Assembly: GCA_947302435.1 (NCBI GenBank) | Contig: CAMYVQ010000019.1 | Span: 1-49,669, forward strand | Length of the DNA: 49,669 nucleotides | From: an uncultured Prevotella sp. | Lineage (GTDB): Bacteria; Bacteroidota; Bacteroidia; Bacteroidales; Bacteroidaceae | Reading direction: 5' to 3' | Shown: positions 35,981 through 45,495 of the stretch, piece by piece | Position numbering within the stretch: the first letter of the stretch is position 1 | How the letters are laid out: each line of letters starts with the position of its first letter | Program-made: the position numbers and the translations under genes | The notes under the pieces: model-generated | Seen by the model: the letters and a program-made list of their open reading frames with translations, nothing else | Database searches by the model: none | What the model was told of the DNA's origin: nothing

Positions 35981-38806
35981 ATGATTACCAAGAATATAAA
36001 ATATGCTGCCTCTGTAGCTCTCTGTCTGATGGTCGCCCCGTCGGCCTTCGCTCAGGATGATGCTGCCGACCAGACACAGGTCAATGTGGCATTCCGTAAG
36101 ATCGCCAAGGACGATGTGATGGGTGGTGTCTCGACAATCGACTACCGAGAGCTGACTGAAAAGAACTACAACACCTATAGCCTTGACAACATGCAGGGCT
36201 ATGTGGCAGGCTACAATGGCAACGGCTTGTGGGGATTCACCGACCAGTTAGTGCTCATTGATGGTGTTCCCCGTGATGCCAGCAATGTAAAGCCTGACGA
36301 GATTGAGGAAATCACATTCCTGAAGGGTGCCCAGGCTGTGGTGCTCTACGGCAGCCGGGCTGCACGTGGTGCCATCCTGATTACCACCAAGCGTGGTCAT
36401 GTGAACAACGGTCTGAGTGTCAATGTGCGTGCCAACACCGGTTGGAACGTGGCAAAGTCACTGCCTGAGTATCTTGGCTCTGCCGAGTATATGACCCTTT
36501 ACAATGAAGCTCGTGCTAACGACGGACTTGCTGCTCTCTACACACCTGAGCAGATCTACAACTATGCCAGTGGCCAGAATCCCTATCGCTATCCCAATGT
36601 GGATTTCTATAGCTCTGACTACGTGAAGAAAGCCTACAACCGCACTGATGCCACTGTGGAAATTGAGGGTGGTAACGAGCGCGCACGCTTCTACTCGAAC
36701 GTGAGCTACTACCGTCAGGGCGACTACCTGAAATTCGGAGAGGCCAAGGACAACTATGTCGACCGTTTCAATGTGCGTGGTAATGTGGACATCAACCTCA
36801 ACGATTTCATCACGGCATACGTAAACGCCAACGCTACTTACTACAACTCACGTTCGGCCAATTCGACGCAGGCCGATGGTAACTATTGGCAGGTGGCTTC
36901 CACATGGCGTCCCAACCGTATCAGTCCGCTGATTCCGCTTTCCTACATTGACCAAAACACTGTGCAGGCTAACCGTCTCATCGGAACCTCAAGCAACATC
37001 ATCGACGGAAAGTATTTCCTCGGTGGTACGCAGACCGACCTGACCAACATCTTCGCCGACTACTATGCAGCCGGTTACGGTACTTGGACCAGCCGTCAGT
37101 TCCAGTTCGACGCAGGACTCAACTTCGACCTCAGCTCTTTGCTGAAAGGCCTAAGCTTCCATGCAATGGTGGGTGTCGACTATGCTACAAGCTATACCAC
37201 CTCTTTTAATAATAGCTATGCAACCTTCGAGCCTACATGGAGCAACTACAGTGGCAGCGATGCCATCGTGGCTCTGAACAACCACGAAACGGTGGACAAG
37301 AAGTCGGGACAGCAGAACATCAGTGGCTCGGCTGACAACCAGACCATTGCCTTCAATGCACACTTCGACTACAACAACACTTTTGCCGATGTACACAACG
37401 TCAGCGCCATCCTTGTGGCCAATGGCTATCAGCAAACCACTTCGGGCGAGTACCACAAGATCAGCAACGCCAACTTGGGCTTGCAGCTCTCCTACAACTT
37501 CGCCAAGAAGTATTACGCCGACTTCGCCGTGGCAACCCCGTGGTCGGCACGCCTGCCTGAGGGCAAGCGCATGGGCTTCTCACCCTCGCTGACACTCGGC
37601 TGGAAGTTAGCTAAGGAAGACTTTATGCAGAACACTCCGTTCAACGACCTGACACTGAGTGTCAGCTTGAGCGATCTGAAGACCGACCTTGGCATCGACG
37701 ACTACTATATGTATCAGGCTACCTATCAGAATGGTGGCTGGTGGGACTGGAACGGTGGTACAGGCCACTCGGCTGTGCAGTCGGCACGTGGCGGTAGCGA
37801 CGATTTCACCTATCTGCGCCGCAAGGAACTTTCGGCCACAGTCCATGCTGAACTGTTAGAGCGCACATTGGGTATCGACGCATCGTTCTTTACCAGCAAG
37901 ATGCAGGGTGGTGTCATTTCCGCTACCAATCAGGTGCCCAGCTACTTCAGCGTGTACTATCCTTCATCGTCGTTTGTTCCCTATCTGAACTACAATGACG
38001 ATACCCGCACAGGTTTCGATTTGGGCATCAACTACAAGAAGCAGATGGGCGAGTTCTCATTGCAGGCAGGTGCCAACATGACCTACTACACCACCAATGC
38101 CTCGAAGCGCGACGACACCAACTATGCTGATTCCTATCAGTATCGTCAGGGTCAGCCTCTCGATGCCATCTGGGGTTATGAGTGCTTAGGCTTCTTCAAG
38201 GATCAGGAAGACATCGACAACTCACCCTCACAAATCCTTGGCGGTACCATCCGTCCCGGTGATCTGAAGTATAAGGATCAGAATGGTGATGGTGTCATTG
38301 ACACCAAGGACCAGGTGAACTTAGGCAAGGGCGGCTGGTATGGCAGTCCCTTCACACTGGGTATCAACCTGACAATGAAATACCGTAACTTCACCCTCTT
38401 CATGCTGGGTGTGGGCGGCTTCGGCGGCCACGCTCTGAAGAACAGCAGTTACTGGTGGATCAGTGGTGAGAACAAGTACTCTGTAGTGGTGCGCGACAGA
38501 TGGACACCCGAAACCGCAGAAACGGCTACCTATCCCCGTCTGACGACTCAGGCTGGTACGAACAACCTGCAGGCTTCCGACTTCTGGATGTACTCTACTT
38601 CTCGCTTCGACCTGGCCAAAGTGCAGCTTACTTACGATTTCCCGAAGACCATTCTCGGTCAGCAGAAAATCGTGAAAGGATTGTCTGTCTATGTGAGCGG
38701 CAACAGTCTGCTTACCTTGGCTAAGGAACGCAAGCTGATGGAACTGAATGTAGGCAGTGCGCCTCAGGCACGCTTCTATAATATCGGTGCGAAAGTTTCC
38801 TTCTAA
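35981..38806 (+). CDS. xusC: Second SusC-like TonB-dependent transporter, XusC
   Basis: 941 residues from the ATG at 35981 (a TTG at 35972 opens the frame slightly earlier). A signal peptide ending near AFAQ is followed almost directly by a plug domain (LVLIDGVPRD, then VVLYGSRAARGAILITTKRG) and the barrel ending GAKVSF. The N-terminal carboxypeptidase-like domain present in XusA is missing, and no clear VVVVGYG TonB-box motif is seen. The energy-coupling N-terminus is therefore unlike that of ordinary SusC proteins. It pairs with XusD, encoded next, and probably imports a different size or class of xylan fragment. Confidence 0.92.
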   Translation: MITKNIKYAASVALCLMVAPSAFAQDDAADQTQVNVAFRKIAKDDVMGGVSTIDYRELTEKNYNTYSLDNMQGYVAGYNGNGLWGFTDQLVLIDGVPRDASNVKPDEIEEITFLKGAQAVVLYGSRAARGAILITTKRGHVNNGLSVNVRANTGWNVAKSLPEYLGSAEYMTLYNEARANDGLAALYTPEQIYNYASGQNPYRYPNVDFYSSDYVKKAYNRTDATVEIEGGNERARFYSNVSYYRQGDYLKFGEAKDNYVDRFNVRGNVDINLNDFITAYVNANATYYNSRSANSTQADGNYWQVASTWRPNRISPLIPLSYIDQNTVQANRLIGTSSNIIDGKYFLGGTQTDLTNIFADYYAAGYGTWTSRQFQFDAGLNFDLSSLLKGLSFHAMVGVDYATSYTTSFNNSYATFEPTWSNYSGSDAIVALNNHETVDKKSGQQNISGSADNQTIAFNAHFDYNNTFADVHNVSAILVANGYQQTTSGEYHKISNANLGLQLSYNFAKKYYADFAVATPWSARLPEGKRMGFSPSLTLGWKLAKEDFMQNTPFNDLTLSVSLSDLKTDLGIDDYYMYQATYQNGGWWDWNGGTGHSAVQSARGGSDDFTYLRRKELSATVHAELLERTLGIDASFFTSKMQGGVISATNQVPSYFSVYYPSSSFVPYLNYNDDTRTGFDLGINYKKQMGEFSLQAGANMTYYTTNASKRDDTNYADSYQYRQGQPLDAIWGYECLGFFKDQEDIDNSPSQILGGTIRPGDLKYKDQNGDGVIDTKDQVNLGKGGWYGSPFTLGINLTMKYRNFTLFMLGVGGFGGHALKNSSYWWISGENKYSVVVRDRWTPETAETATYPRLTTQAGTNNLQASDFWMYSTSRFDLAKVQLTYDFPKTILGQQKIVKGLSVYVSGNSLLTLAKERKLMELNVGSAPQARFYNIGAKVSF

Positions 38807-38837
38807 ATTGATAATAGAACATAGAAAACTGAATATT

Positions 38838-40643
38838 ATGATTACCAAGCATATCAAATCATATCTTCTTGCCGGTTCTGTCTGCTGCGGCGTGGCCGCA
38901 TCTCTCAGCTCCTGCGATGACCTCTTCGAGCCGGCATTGGAGAACAATCTGGAGCTTAGCCAGATGTACACTGATCCTACTTTTGCCCGTGGTTTGTTGG
39001 ACAATGCCTATATGATGTTAGGCTATGACTCAAATCCGACGAGCGATGTGGCCACTGACGATGCTGTGACCAACAACACCAGTGACGACTACAAGCGCAT
39101 CGCTACAGGTTCGTGGTCGGCTACGCTGAATCCGCTGAACCAGTGGTCCCGTTACCATGCCATCCAGTATTGCAACCTCATGCTGGAGAACTGCGAAAAG
39201 GTGGAGTGGTCTTATACGAGCAAAGCGTTAAGTAAGATGTACGAGGACAACTATCGCGGCAATGCCTACGCTCTGCGTGGTCTTCACATGTACTATTTGT
39301 TGAGAGCACATGCCGGAAATGTCGACGGACAGCTGATGGGTGTGCCCATCCACCTGCAGTCGGAAGATGCTTCATCCGATTTCAATCTGCCCCGTAACAC
39401 CTTCAAGGAGTGTGTCGACCAGATTATGGCCGACTTCGACGAGGCATTGAAATACTTGCCCGAGCAGTATGGCGATGTTGCGGCCGACAAAGTTCCAGCC
39501 AAGTACACAAGCATTGGCGGTACTGATGCCGAGTATAACCGTGCGTTTGGTAGCCTGCACCGTGGTAAGATCGACGGCCACATCATTGCTGCCCTCAAGG
39601 CACAGGTGGCTATCTTCGCTGCCTCGCCTGCATACGCATCGGCTGGTGCCATGAGCTGGGACCAGGCTGCCCAGTATGCTGCTGCCAGCCTGAAGAATTG
39701 CGGTGGTGTCAGCGGCATGTCTGCTGATGGCTGGAAATGGTATAGTTTAACGTCAGCCATCGATAACATGGGTGCTACCGATGCCAACCCTGTAGAGCTT
39801 GTTTGGCGTGGCAATGTGGAGAATAACAGAACTCTGGAAAGCAACAACTACCCCCCATCGCTCTATGGCAATGGCCGCGTGAACCCCACGCAGAATCTGG
39901 TTGATGCCTTCCCCATGGACAATGGCTATCCCATCACGCACGCCGCTTCTGGTTATGATCCTACTGATCCATACGTTGGGCGTGATCCCCGTTTGGAAAC
40001 CTACATTCTGCTGAACGGTGGTGCTCAGGGTGTCTCTGGCACTGCCATCAATACGGCTGCCGATTCCAAGACACTCGATGGACTCAACCGTGAAAATGGT
40101 AGTTCGACCGTCACAGGTTACTATCTACGCAAGCTGTTGCGTAGCGACATCAACCTCGATCCCTCGGTTAATGACGATAAGAAGCACCTGCCTGCACGTA
40201 TCCGCTACACCGAGATCTTCCTCGACTATGCCGAGGCAGCCAATGAGGCTCAGGGCCCGAAGGCCAATGTGGGTGGTGCCAGCTTCTCTGCCTACGACGT
40301 GATCAAGGCTATCCGCCAGCGTGCCGGTGTCGGTGGTCTCACTGACCCGTATCTGGATGAATGTGCCGCTTCGAAGGAAAAGATGCGCGAGCTTATCCGT
40401 AACGAGCGTCGTCTGGAGCTTTGCTTCGAGAACCACCGCTTCTGGGATCTGCGCCGCTGGAAGGCTAACCTGAACGAGACTGCCAATGGTATCAGCATCA
40501 AGACCGATGGTTCGGGTGTGACGACCTATACCAAAATTGAGGTAGAGTCTCGCTCTTACAGTGACTACATGTATTATGGACCGATTCCTTACACTGAGGT
40601 TCAGAAGTACAGCAACCTGAAGCAGAACGAAGGTTGGAAGTAA
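38838..40643 (+). CDS. xusD: Second SusD-like lipoprotein, XusD
   Basis: 601 residues from the ATG at 38838 (MITKHIKSYLLAGSVCCGV). The frame is open further upstream into the end of xusC, but that part has no signal character. The lipobox is LSSC. SusD features include LSQMYTDPTFARGLLDNAYMM-type N-terminal helices, ALRGLHMYYLLRAHAG, RDPRLETYILLNGG and IRNERRLELCFENHRFWDLR. It should bind xylan chains at the surface in partnership with XusC. Its N-terminal coding sequence begins like that of xusC (MITK), showing how uniform the starts in this operon are. Confidence 0.92.
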   Translation: MITKHIKSYLLAGSVCCGVAASLSSCDDLFEPALENNLELSQMYTDPTFARGLLDNAYMMLGYDSNPTSDVATDDAVTNNTSDDYKRIATGSWSATLNPLNQWSRYHAIQYCNLMLENCEKVEWSYTSKALSKMYEDNYRGNAYALRGLHMYYLLRAHAGNVDGQLMGVPIHLQSEDASSDFNLPRNTFKECVDQIMADFDEALKYLPEQYGDVAADKVPAKYTSIGGTDAEYNRAFGSLHRGKIDGHIIAALKAQVAIFAASPAYASAGAMSWDQAAQYAAASLKNCGGVSGMSADGWKWYSLTSAIDNMGATDANPVELVWRGNVENNRTLESNNYPPSLYGNGRVNPTQNLVDAFPMDNGYPITHAASGYDPTDPYVGRDPRLETYILLNGGAQGVSGTAINTAADSKTLDGLNRENGSSTVTGYYLRKLLRSDINLDPSVNDDKKHLPARIRYTEIFLDYAEAANEAQGPKANVGGASFSAYDVIKAIRQRAGVGGLTDPYLDECAASKEKMRELIRNERRLELCFENHRFWDLRRWKANLNETANGISIKTDGSGVTTYTKIEVESRSYSDYMYYGPIPYTEVQKYSNLKQNEGWK

Positions 40644-40674
40644 ATTGAATATTGAAGATTGAAAACTGAAAATT

Positions 40675-41679
40675 ATGAAAACCAATAATATCAAATACAA
40701 GTTCCTTGCTGCGGTTTGTGTAGGTTGTGGTTTCGTCGCATTGTTTAGCTCTTGCAAGAATGGCGACAAGACGTTTGACGACTTCGAGGAAGGCACCACA
40801 GTCTACTTTGCCTATCAGACACCTGTACGTACCATTGTTCTGGGCGATGACGAATACGACACCTCGCTCGACAAGGCACACAAATGTCAGATTCAGGCTA
40901 CTTTCGGCGGCTCATACGATGGTAGTAACGGCTCGGTGCAGATTGCTGTAGACAATTCGTTGGTGCAGAATCTGACCTTTGCCGACAACACACCTGTCAA
41001 GGCTATGCCTGAGAACTATTATTCGCTCTCGACCAACACGTTGTCTTTCGGAGGCACGTTCAAGGGTGTTACCGAGGTTCAGCTGACGGATGCCTTCTTC
41101 AACGATCCGAATGCCACGAAGAATACTTACGTCATTCCTGTGGTGATGACGGGACAGAGCGGTTTTGGCAAGATCCTCACCGGCACACTGAAAGAAGGAG
41201 AGACGGCTGTGCGCACCAATCCCGACGCTTGGGATGTCCAGCCCATGGACTATGTACTCTACTGCGTGAAGTTCCAGAACAAGTATTCCGGCTACTGGCT
41301 GACCAATGGCAACACCAGCACCGACAATATCGAGAAGGCCCCGAGTGTACAAATCAAGTGTTTGTCACTGAACACTTGCTCCTACACCGTAACCTATCAG
41401 GGCGGGATCAACGTCTACACGGCTGATCTGTTGCTGACCTTCAATGACAACGACCAGTGTACCATCACTTCACTGACTGCTGGTGTCACTGCTACTGGTA
41501 CAGGTTCTTGGGGTGACAATTCTGAGAAGAAATCGTGGGGCAACAAAGACCGCGATGGCATGGAACTCAACTACACCGTGGACTTCGGAGGAGGACACAA
41601 GTGGAGCACTCACGAGAAGTTGGTGTGGATGCGTAGTGGCGTGAAGCTGGAGGAATTCTCACCTATCTATACAAAATAA
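40675..41679 (+). CDS. xusE: Surface lipoprotein, XusE
   Basis: 334 residues. The lipoprotein signal ends in LFSSC. The middle part has DUF1735/BT_3987-like character (TVYFAYQTPVRTIVLGDDEYDTSLDKAH, interrupted here into its first half; then VTEVQLTDAFFNDPNATKN and VIPVVMTGQSGFGKIL), a fold common in SusE/SusF-position proteins. The C-terminal part (about 205-334) is beta-rich, ending GVKLEEFSPIYTK, and may be the glycan-binding module. By position between xusD and the GH10 gene it matches XusE. Its ligand is presumed to be xylan; enzymatic activity is not expected. Confidence 0.87.
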   Translation: MKTNNIKYKFLAAVCVGCGFVALFSSCKNGDKTFDDFEEGTTVYFAYQTPVRTIVLGDDEYDTSLDKAHKCQIQATFGGSYDGSNGSVQIAVDNSLVQNLTFADNTPVKAMPENYYSLSTNTLSFGGTFKGVTEVQLTDAFFNDPNATKNTYVIPVVMTGQSGFGKILTGTLKEGETAVRTNPDAWDVQPMDYVLYCVKFQNKYSGYWLTNGNTSTDNIEKAPSVQIKCLSLNTCSYTVTYQGGINVYTADLLLTFNDNDQCTITSLTAGVTATGTGSWGDNSEKKSWGNKDRDGMELNYTVDFGGGHKWSTHEKLVWMRSGVKLEEFSPIYTK

Positions 41680-41698
41680 TGCATAAACAGGTAATATT

Positions 41699-43852
41699 AT
41701 GAATAAGAAACTCATTATATTCGCATTCGGAACCATTATGGTTGCCTCTTGTGCCGACAAGTTTGACACAGCTGATTATGAGGTGACACGTCCCGAAAAT
41801 GTAAAGAATTATGCCTACCTGAACAACTATAAGCCCTTGAAGGAATATGTCGATTTCACCAAAAATCCCAATTTCCATCTCGGCGTGGGTACTGAAGTTC
41901 AGGAATACTCAAAACAGGAAATGGTGTACGGACTGGTGAACACCAACTTCACGGAGGTGGTGGACGGCAATGCCATGAAGATGGCATCATGCGTGAACGA
42001 CAAGGGCGAGATGGACTTCGGCAATGTGCAGCAGTTCATCAATACCGTTACTGAAGCCGGACTCTCTGTCTATGGTCACACGCTGGCCTGGCATTCCCAG
42101 CAGCCTGTCAAATACCTTAGCAGCCTGTTGAAGGACAAGGAACTCGACGTAGACCCCGATGCTCTGATAGAGAATGAGGTCTATATGCAGGACTGGACTA
42201 CAGCCGGAAGCTATAGCATGTGGGGACAGTTCCCCGAAGCTATTACCGCTGGTCCTACAGTGGACGGTGACGGTCTTACGCTGGCCACGACAGGTTCCAT
42301 TTCCAATTTCTGGGAATTGCAGTACATGGTGGCCGACGGTCTCAGCGTGGAGGCTGGCAAGGAATATGTGCTTCGCCTTGACTTGAAAGGTTCGCCTGCC
42401 AGTGAGAATCTGCACTATGTGATTGGTGCTTGGGGAAATGACATCAAGACAGGTCTGCTTGACTTTGGCGAAGATTGGGCATCCCACGACATTGCCTTCA
42501 CGGCCTCTGACAATGTCAGCGGTGTTCACGTGCTTTTGCAGTCTGGCGACTATGCAGGTACTTACACAGTTGGTAAGGTGCAGTTGCTCTCTTTGGAGAA
42601 ACCCGCTCTCGAGGTAGAGCAGGAAGTCTACTATCAGGATTGGACTACTGCCGGCAGCTATAGCATGTGGGGACAGTTCCCCGAGGCTATTACCACTGGT
42701 CCTCAGGTGGACGGTGATGGTCTTACGATGGCTACGACAGGTTCCATTTCCAATTTCTGGGAACTACAGTATATGGTTGCCGACGGCTTCTCTGTAAAGG
42801 CCGATACCAAGTACGTGATGCATCTTACTCTCAAAGGCTCGCCTGCCAGTGAAAAACTGCACTATGTCATTGGCGCTTGGGGAAATGACATCAAGACGGG
42901 TGTGCTCGATTTCAACGACGAGTGGGCTACCAAGGATATCATCTTCACTGCAAGTGACGATATAAGTGGTGTTCACATGCTGCTGCAGTCTGGCGACTAT
43001 GCAGGTACTTATCAAGTAAAGGATGTTACGCTTTGCGAGTATGTAAGCATGAACTCTATTCCTCTGACCGACGAGGAGAAGAAGGACACCCTCACTTGGG
43101 CCATGGGCCAGTGGGTGAAGGGCATGATGGAAGCCTGCGAGGGCAATGTGAAGGCTTGGGATGTTGTCAACGAGGCTATCTCTGGTGCTGATGCCGATGG
43201 CGACGGCTTCTATGACCTGCAGCACGGGTCGGAAGACAATACCACTGACTTCTTCTGGCAAGACTACCTTGGCGATGCCAACTACGTGCAGACCGCCGTG
43301 CGCTTAGCTCGCCAGTACGGCCCCGAGGGTGTGAAGCTCTTCGTCAACGACTACAACCTGGAGAGCGACTGGGACGGAAATATGAAGCTGAAGAGCCTCA
43401 TCAACTGGATTAAAGTCTGGGAGTCCGACGGCGTGACGAAGATTGACGGCATTGGCTCGCAGATGCACATCTCCTGCTATGCTAATCCCACGGTGCAGGA
43501 AAACAAGAAGAAGGCTATCGAGGATATGCTGAAGCTGATGGTCGAGTCGGGTAAGTTAGTCCGCATCTCTGAGCTGGATATGGGCTATGTCGACAATGAC
43601 AATAACGAGGTTGCCACGGCCAAGCTGACCGAGGAGCAGCATAAGGAGATGGCTGCACTCTATCAGTGGATTATCAAGAAGTACTTCGAGATTGTGCCAG
43701 CAAACCAGCAGTGGGGTATCTGCCAGTGGTGCATCACCGACAGCCCCGCCAACAGCGGATGGCGTGCCAACCAACCTGTAGGTCTCTGGGATCAGAACTA
43801 CAACCGCAAGCATACTTACGCTGGTTTTGCCGACGGCTTGAGCGGTAAGTAA
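41699..43852 (+). CDS. xyn10C: GH10 xylanase lipoprotein with two CBMs inserted in the catalytic domain
   Basis: 717 residues. A lipoprotein signal (VASC) suggests surface attachment. The GH10 fold starts near residue 45 (YVDFTKNPNFHLGVGTE) and runs to about 150 (GHTLAWHSQQPVKYLSSLL). It is then interrupted by two tandem beta-sandwich CBMs (about 162-450, 149-residue period) before the rest resumes at about 455. Catalytic residues are E492 in WDVVNEA and E625 in RISELDMG. Such an interrupted GH10 is known in Prevotella Xyn10C and the Bacteroides xylan loci. It cuts xylan at the cell surface to supply XusA-D. It is the last gene before a hairpin at 43895-43940. Confidence 0.93.
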   Translation: MNKKLIIFAFGTIMVASCADKFDTADYEVTRPENVKNYAYLNNYKPLKEYVDFTKNPNFHLGVGTEVQEYSKQEMVYGLVNTNFTEVVDGNAMKMASCVNDKGEMDFGNVQQFINTVTEAGLSVYGHTLAWHSQQPVKYLSSLLKDKELDVDPDALIENEVYMQDWTTAGSYSMWGQFPEAITAGPTVDGDGLTLATTGSISNFWELQYMVADGLSVEAGKEYVLRLDLKGSPASENLHYVIGAWGNDIKTGLLDFGEDWASHDIAFTASDNVSGVHVLLQSGDYAGTYTVGKVQLLSLEKPALEVEQEVYYQDWTTAGSYSMWGQFPEAITTGPQVDGDGLTMATTGSISNFWELQYMVADGFSVKADTKYVMHLTLKGSPASEKLHYVIGAWGNDIKTGVLDFNDEWATKDIIFTASDDISGVHMLLQSGDYAGTYQVKDVTLCEYVSMNSIPLTDEEKKDTLTWAMGQWVKGMMEACEGNVKAWDVVNEAISGADADGDGFYDLQHGSEDNTTDFFWQDYLGDANYVQTAVRLARQYGPEGVKLFVNDYNLESDWDGNMKLKSLINWIKVWESDGVTKIDGIGSQMHISCYANPTVQENKKKAIEDMLKLMVESGKLVRISELDMGYVDNDNNEVATAKLTEEQHKEMAALYQWIIKKYFEIVPANQQWGICQWCITDSPANSGWRANQPVGLWDQNYNRKHTYAGFADGLSGK
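42184..43029 (+). repeat. Tandem duplication encoding the two CBMs
   Basis: Two copies offset by exactly 447 nt (149 codons), for example TTCCAATTTCTGGGA at 42301 and 42748 and TCTGGCGAC at 42542 and 42989. Long identical runs, including many third positions, alternate with short divergent ones. Encoded modules share AGSYSMWGQFPEAIT and GSISNFWELQYMVADG. Confidence 0.9.
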
Positions 43853-43894
43853 TCTGCCGGTTTCTCAGTAATCGTTATATCATAACGAAGTGCA

Positions 43895-43940
43895 ATTTCG
43901 GAGGTGCGGACGGTACGAAGGTATCCCGTACCTCCGAAAT
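43895..43940 (+). terminator. Hairpin between xyn10C and xylE
   Basis: ATTTCGGAGGT (43895-43905) and ACCTCCGAAAT (43930-43940) form a perfect 11-bp stem with a 24-nt loop; a T-rich run follows only about 15 nt later. A second small palindrome, CGTTAT-atc-ATAACG, lies at 43873-43887. It may end or attenuate the xus transcript before xylE. No TAnnTTTG box is seen before xylE. Confidence 0.55.
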
Positions 43941-44025
43941 CGTTTCAACAAGAAAATTTTTTTTAGGGAAAATCCTGTCATAAACGTATATTATAATAAA
44001 AGGTATACACTAAACAACTAATGTC

Positions 44026-45495
44026 ATGGAATATAGAGAAGGAGGTAACAAAGGTTACCTGATTGGTATTGTCATGGTGGCAGTGCTGGGCGGTTTGCTT
44101 TTCGGCTACGACACAGCGGTCATCTCTGGCGCGGAAAAAGGACTTCAGGCTTTCTTCATGGAGGCCAAGGACTTTCAGTACACTGACGGCTGGCACGGAT
44201 TCACTTCGGCCAGCGCACTGATAGGCTGCATCATCGGTTCGGCTCTGTCAGGTTTCTTAGCCACAAACCTTGGCCGCAAACGCTCGCTGATTGTAGCTGG
44301 CTTGCTGTTCTTCGTCTCGGCACTCGGCTCTATGGATCCCGAGTTCCTGTTCTTTGAATACGGCACGCCTACTTACTCGCTGCTCGTCATGTTCAACATC
44401 TACCGTGTCATTGGCGGCATCGGCGTGGGACTGGCCTCCGCTATTTGCCCGATGTATATCGGTGAGGTGGCACCTTCCAATATCCGTGGCATGCTGGTTT
44501 CGTGGAACCAGTTCGCCATCATCTTCGGTCAGTTGGTGGTCTACTTTGTCAACTCCTTCATTCTGGGCGAACATATCCAGCCGCTCGTCGAAGAGATGGG
44601 GCGCGGCATTGCCGCCATCAACCCTGCAGCTCAGTGGACAGTGACCACTGGCTGGCGCTACATGTTCGGTTCAGAGGCCGTGCCTGCCGGACTCTTCGCC
44701 CTGCTTATCTGCTTCGTGCCTGAGACACCGCGCTATCTGGTCTCCATCGGTCGCGACGATGTTGCCCAGCGTATTCTTGCCAAGATCAACGGCCAGAGCA
44801 AGGCCGCCCAGATTCTACAGGATATCAAGGATACCATGGTCGTGAAGACCGAACGCCTGATGACCTACGGTGCTATGTGTATCTTCGTCGGCATCATGCT
44901 CAGCGTGTTCCAGCAGGCTGTCGGCATCAACGCCGTGCTCTACTATGCTCCGCGCATCTTTGGTGACATGGGTATGGAGAACCCGATGGTCGTCACCGTC
45001 TTCATGGGTGTAGTGAATATCCTATTCACCCTTGTTGCCATCTTCACCGTCGAGAAATGGGGGCGCAAACCGCTGCTCATTTGCGGTTCGTTAGGCATGG
45101 CCGTCGGTGCGCTCGGCGTGGCTGTCACTTTCGGTCACGAAGGTCTTGAACTCGTCACGGCAACCTCCATCATGGTCTACGCTGCCTCGTTCATGTTCTC
45201 GTGGGGCCCCATCACATGGGTGCTCATTGCCGAGATCTTCCCCAACACCATCCGTGGCGGTGCTGTAGCTATCGCCGTGGCATTCCAATGGATTTTCAAC
45301 TTCATCGTGTCTTCAACGTTTGTACCGATGTTCAATATGCACCTGACACCCGGCGATGACTTCGGCCACTGGTTCACCTATGGACTCTATGCCATCATCT
45401 GTGTCGTGGCAGCCCTCTTCGTATGGCGACTTGTGCCTGAGACCAAGGGAAAGACGTTGGAAGATATGAGTAATCTATGGAGGAAACAGTCATGA
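44026..45495 (+). CDS. xylE: Xylose:H+ symporter (MFS sugar porter)
   Basis: 489 residues with about 12 membrane spans. Sugar-porter signatures are GGLLFGYDTAVISG (about 19-32), LGRKRS, PETPRYL at the central loop, QQAVGINAVLYYAPRIF, FSWGPITWVLIAEIFP and PETKGKTLEDM at the C-terminus. Together these match the XylE group. It would carry xylose released in the periplasm into the cytoplasm. The stop overlaps the xylB start (ATGA), so uptake and phosphorylation are translationally coupled. A related hexose would be the alternative substrate, but the neighbours favour xylose. Confidence 0.93.
   Translation: MEYREGGNKGYLIGIVMVAVLGGLLFGYDTAVISGAEKGLQAFFMEAKDFQYTDGWHGFTSASALIGCIIGSALSGFLATNLGRKRSLIVAGLLFFVSALGSMDPEFLFFEYGTPTYSLLVMFNIYRVIGGIGVGLASAICPMYIGEVAPSNIRGMLVSWNQFAIIFGQLVVYFVNSFILGEHIQPLVEEMGRGIAAINPAAQWTVTTGWRYMFGSEAVPAGLFALLICFVPETPRYLVSIGRDDVAQRILAKINGQSKAAQILQDIKDTMVVKTERLMTYGAMCIFVGIMLSVFQQAVGINAVLYYAPRIFGDMGMENPMVVTVFMGVVNILFTLVAIFTVEKWGRKPLLICGSLGMAVGALGVAVTFGHEGLELVTATSIMVYAASFMFSWGPITWVLIAEIFPNTIRGGAVAIAVAFQWIFNFIVSSTFVPMFNMHLTPGDDFGHWFTYGLYAIICVVAALFVWRLVPETKGKTLEDMSNLWRKQS
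45479..45484 (+). promoter_or_regulatory. Shine-Dalgarno of xylB inside xylE
   Basis: GGAGGA lies 7 nt before the ATG at 45492 and inside the last codons of xylE. Such a good site is unusual in this window and decides the start: 45492, not the in-frame ATG at 45477, whose start codon overlaps this site. Confidence 0.7.
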
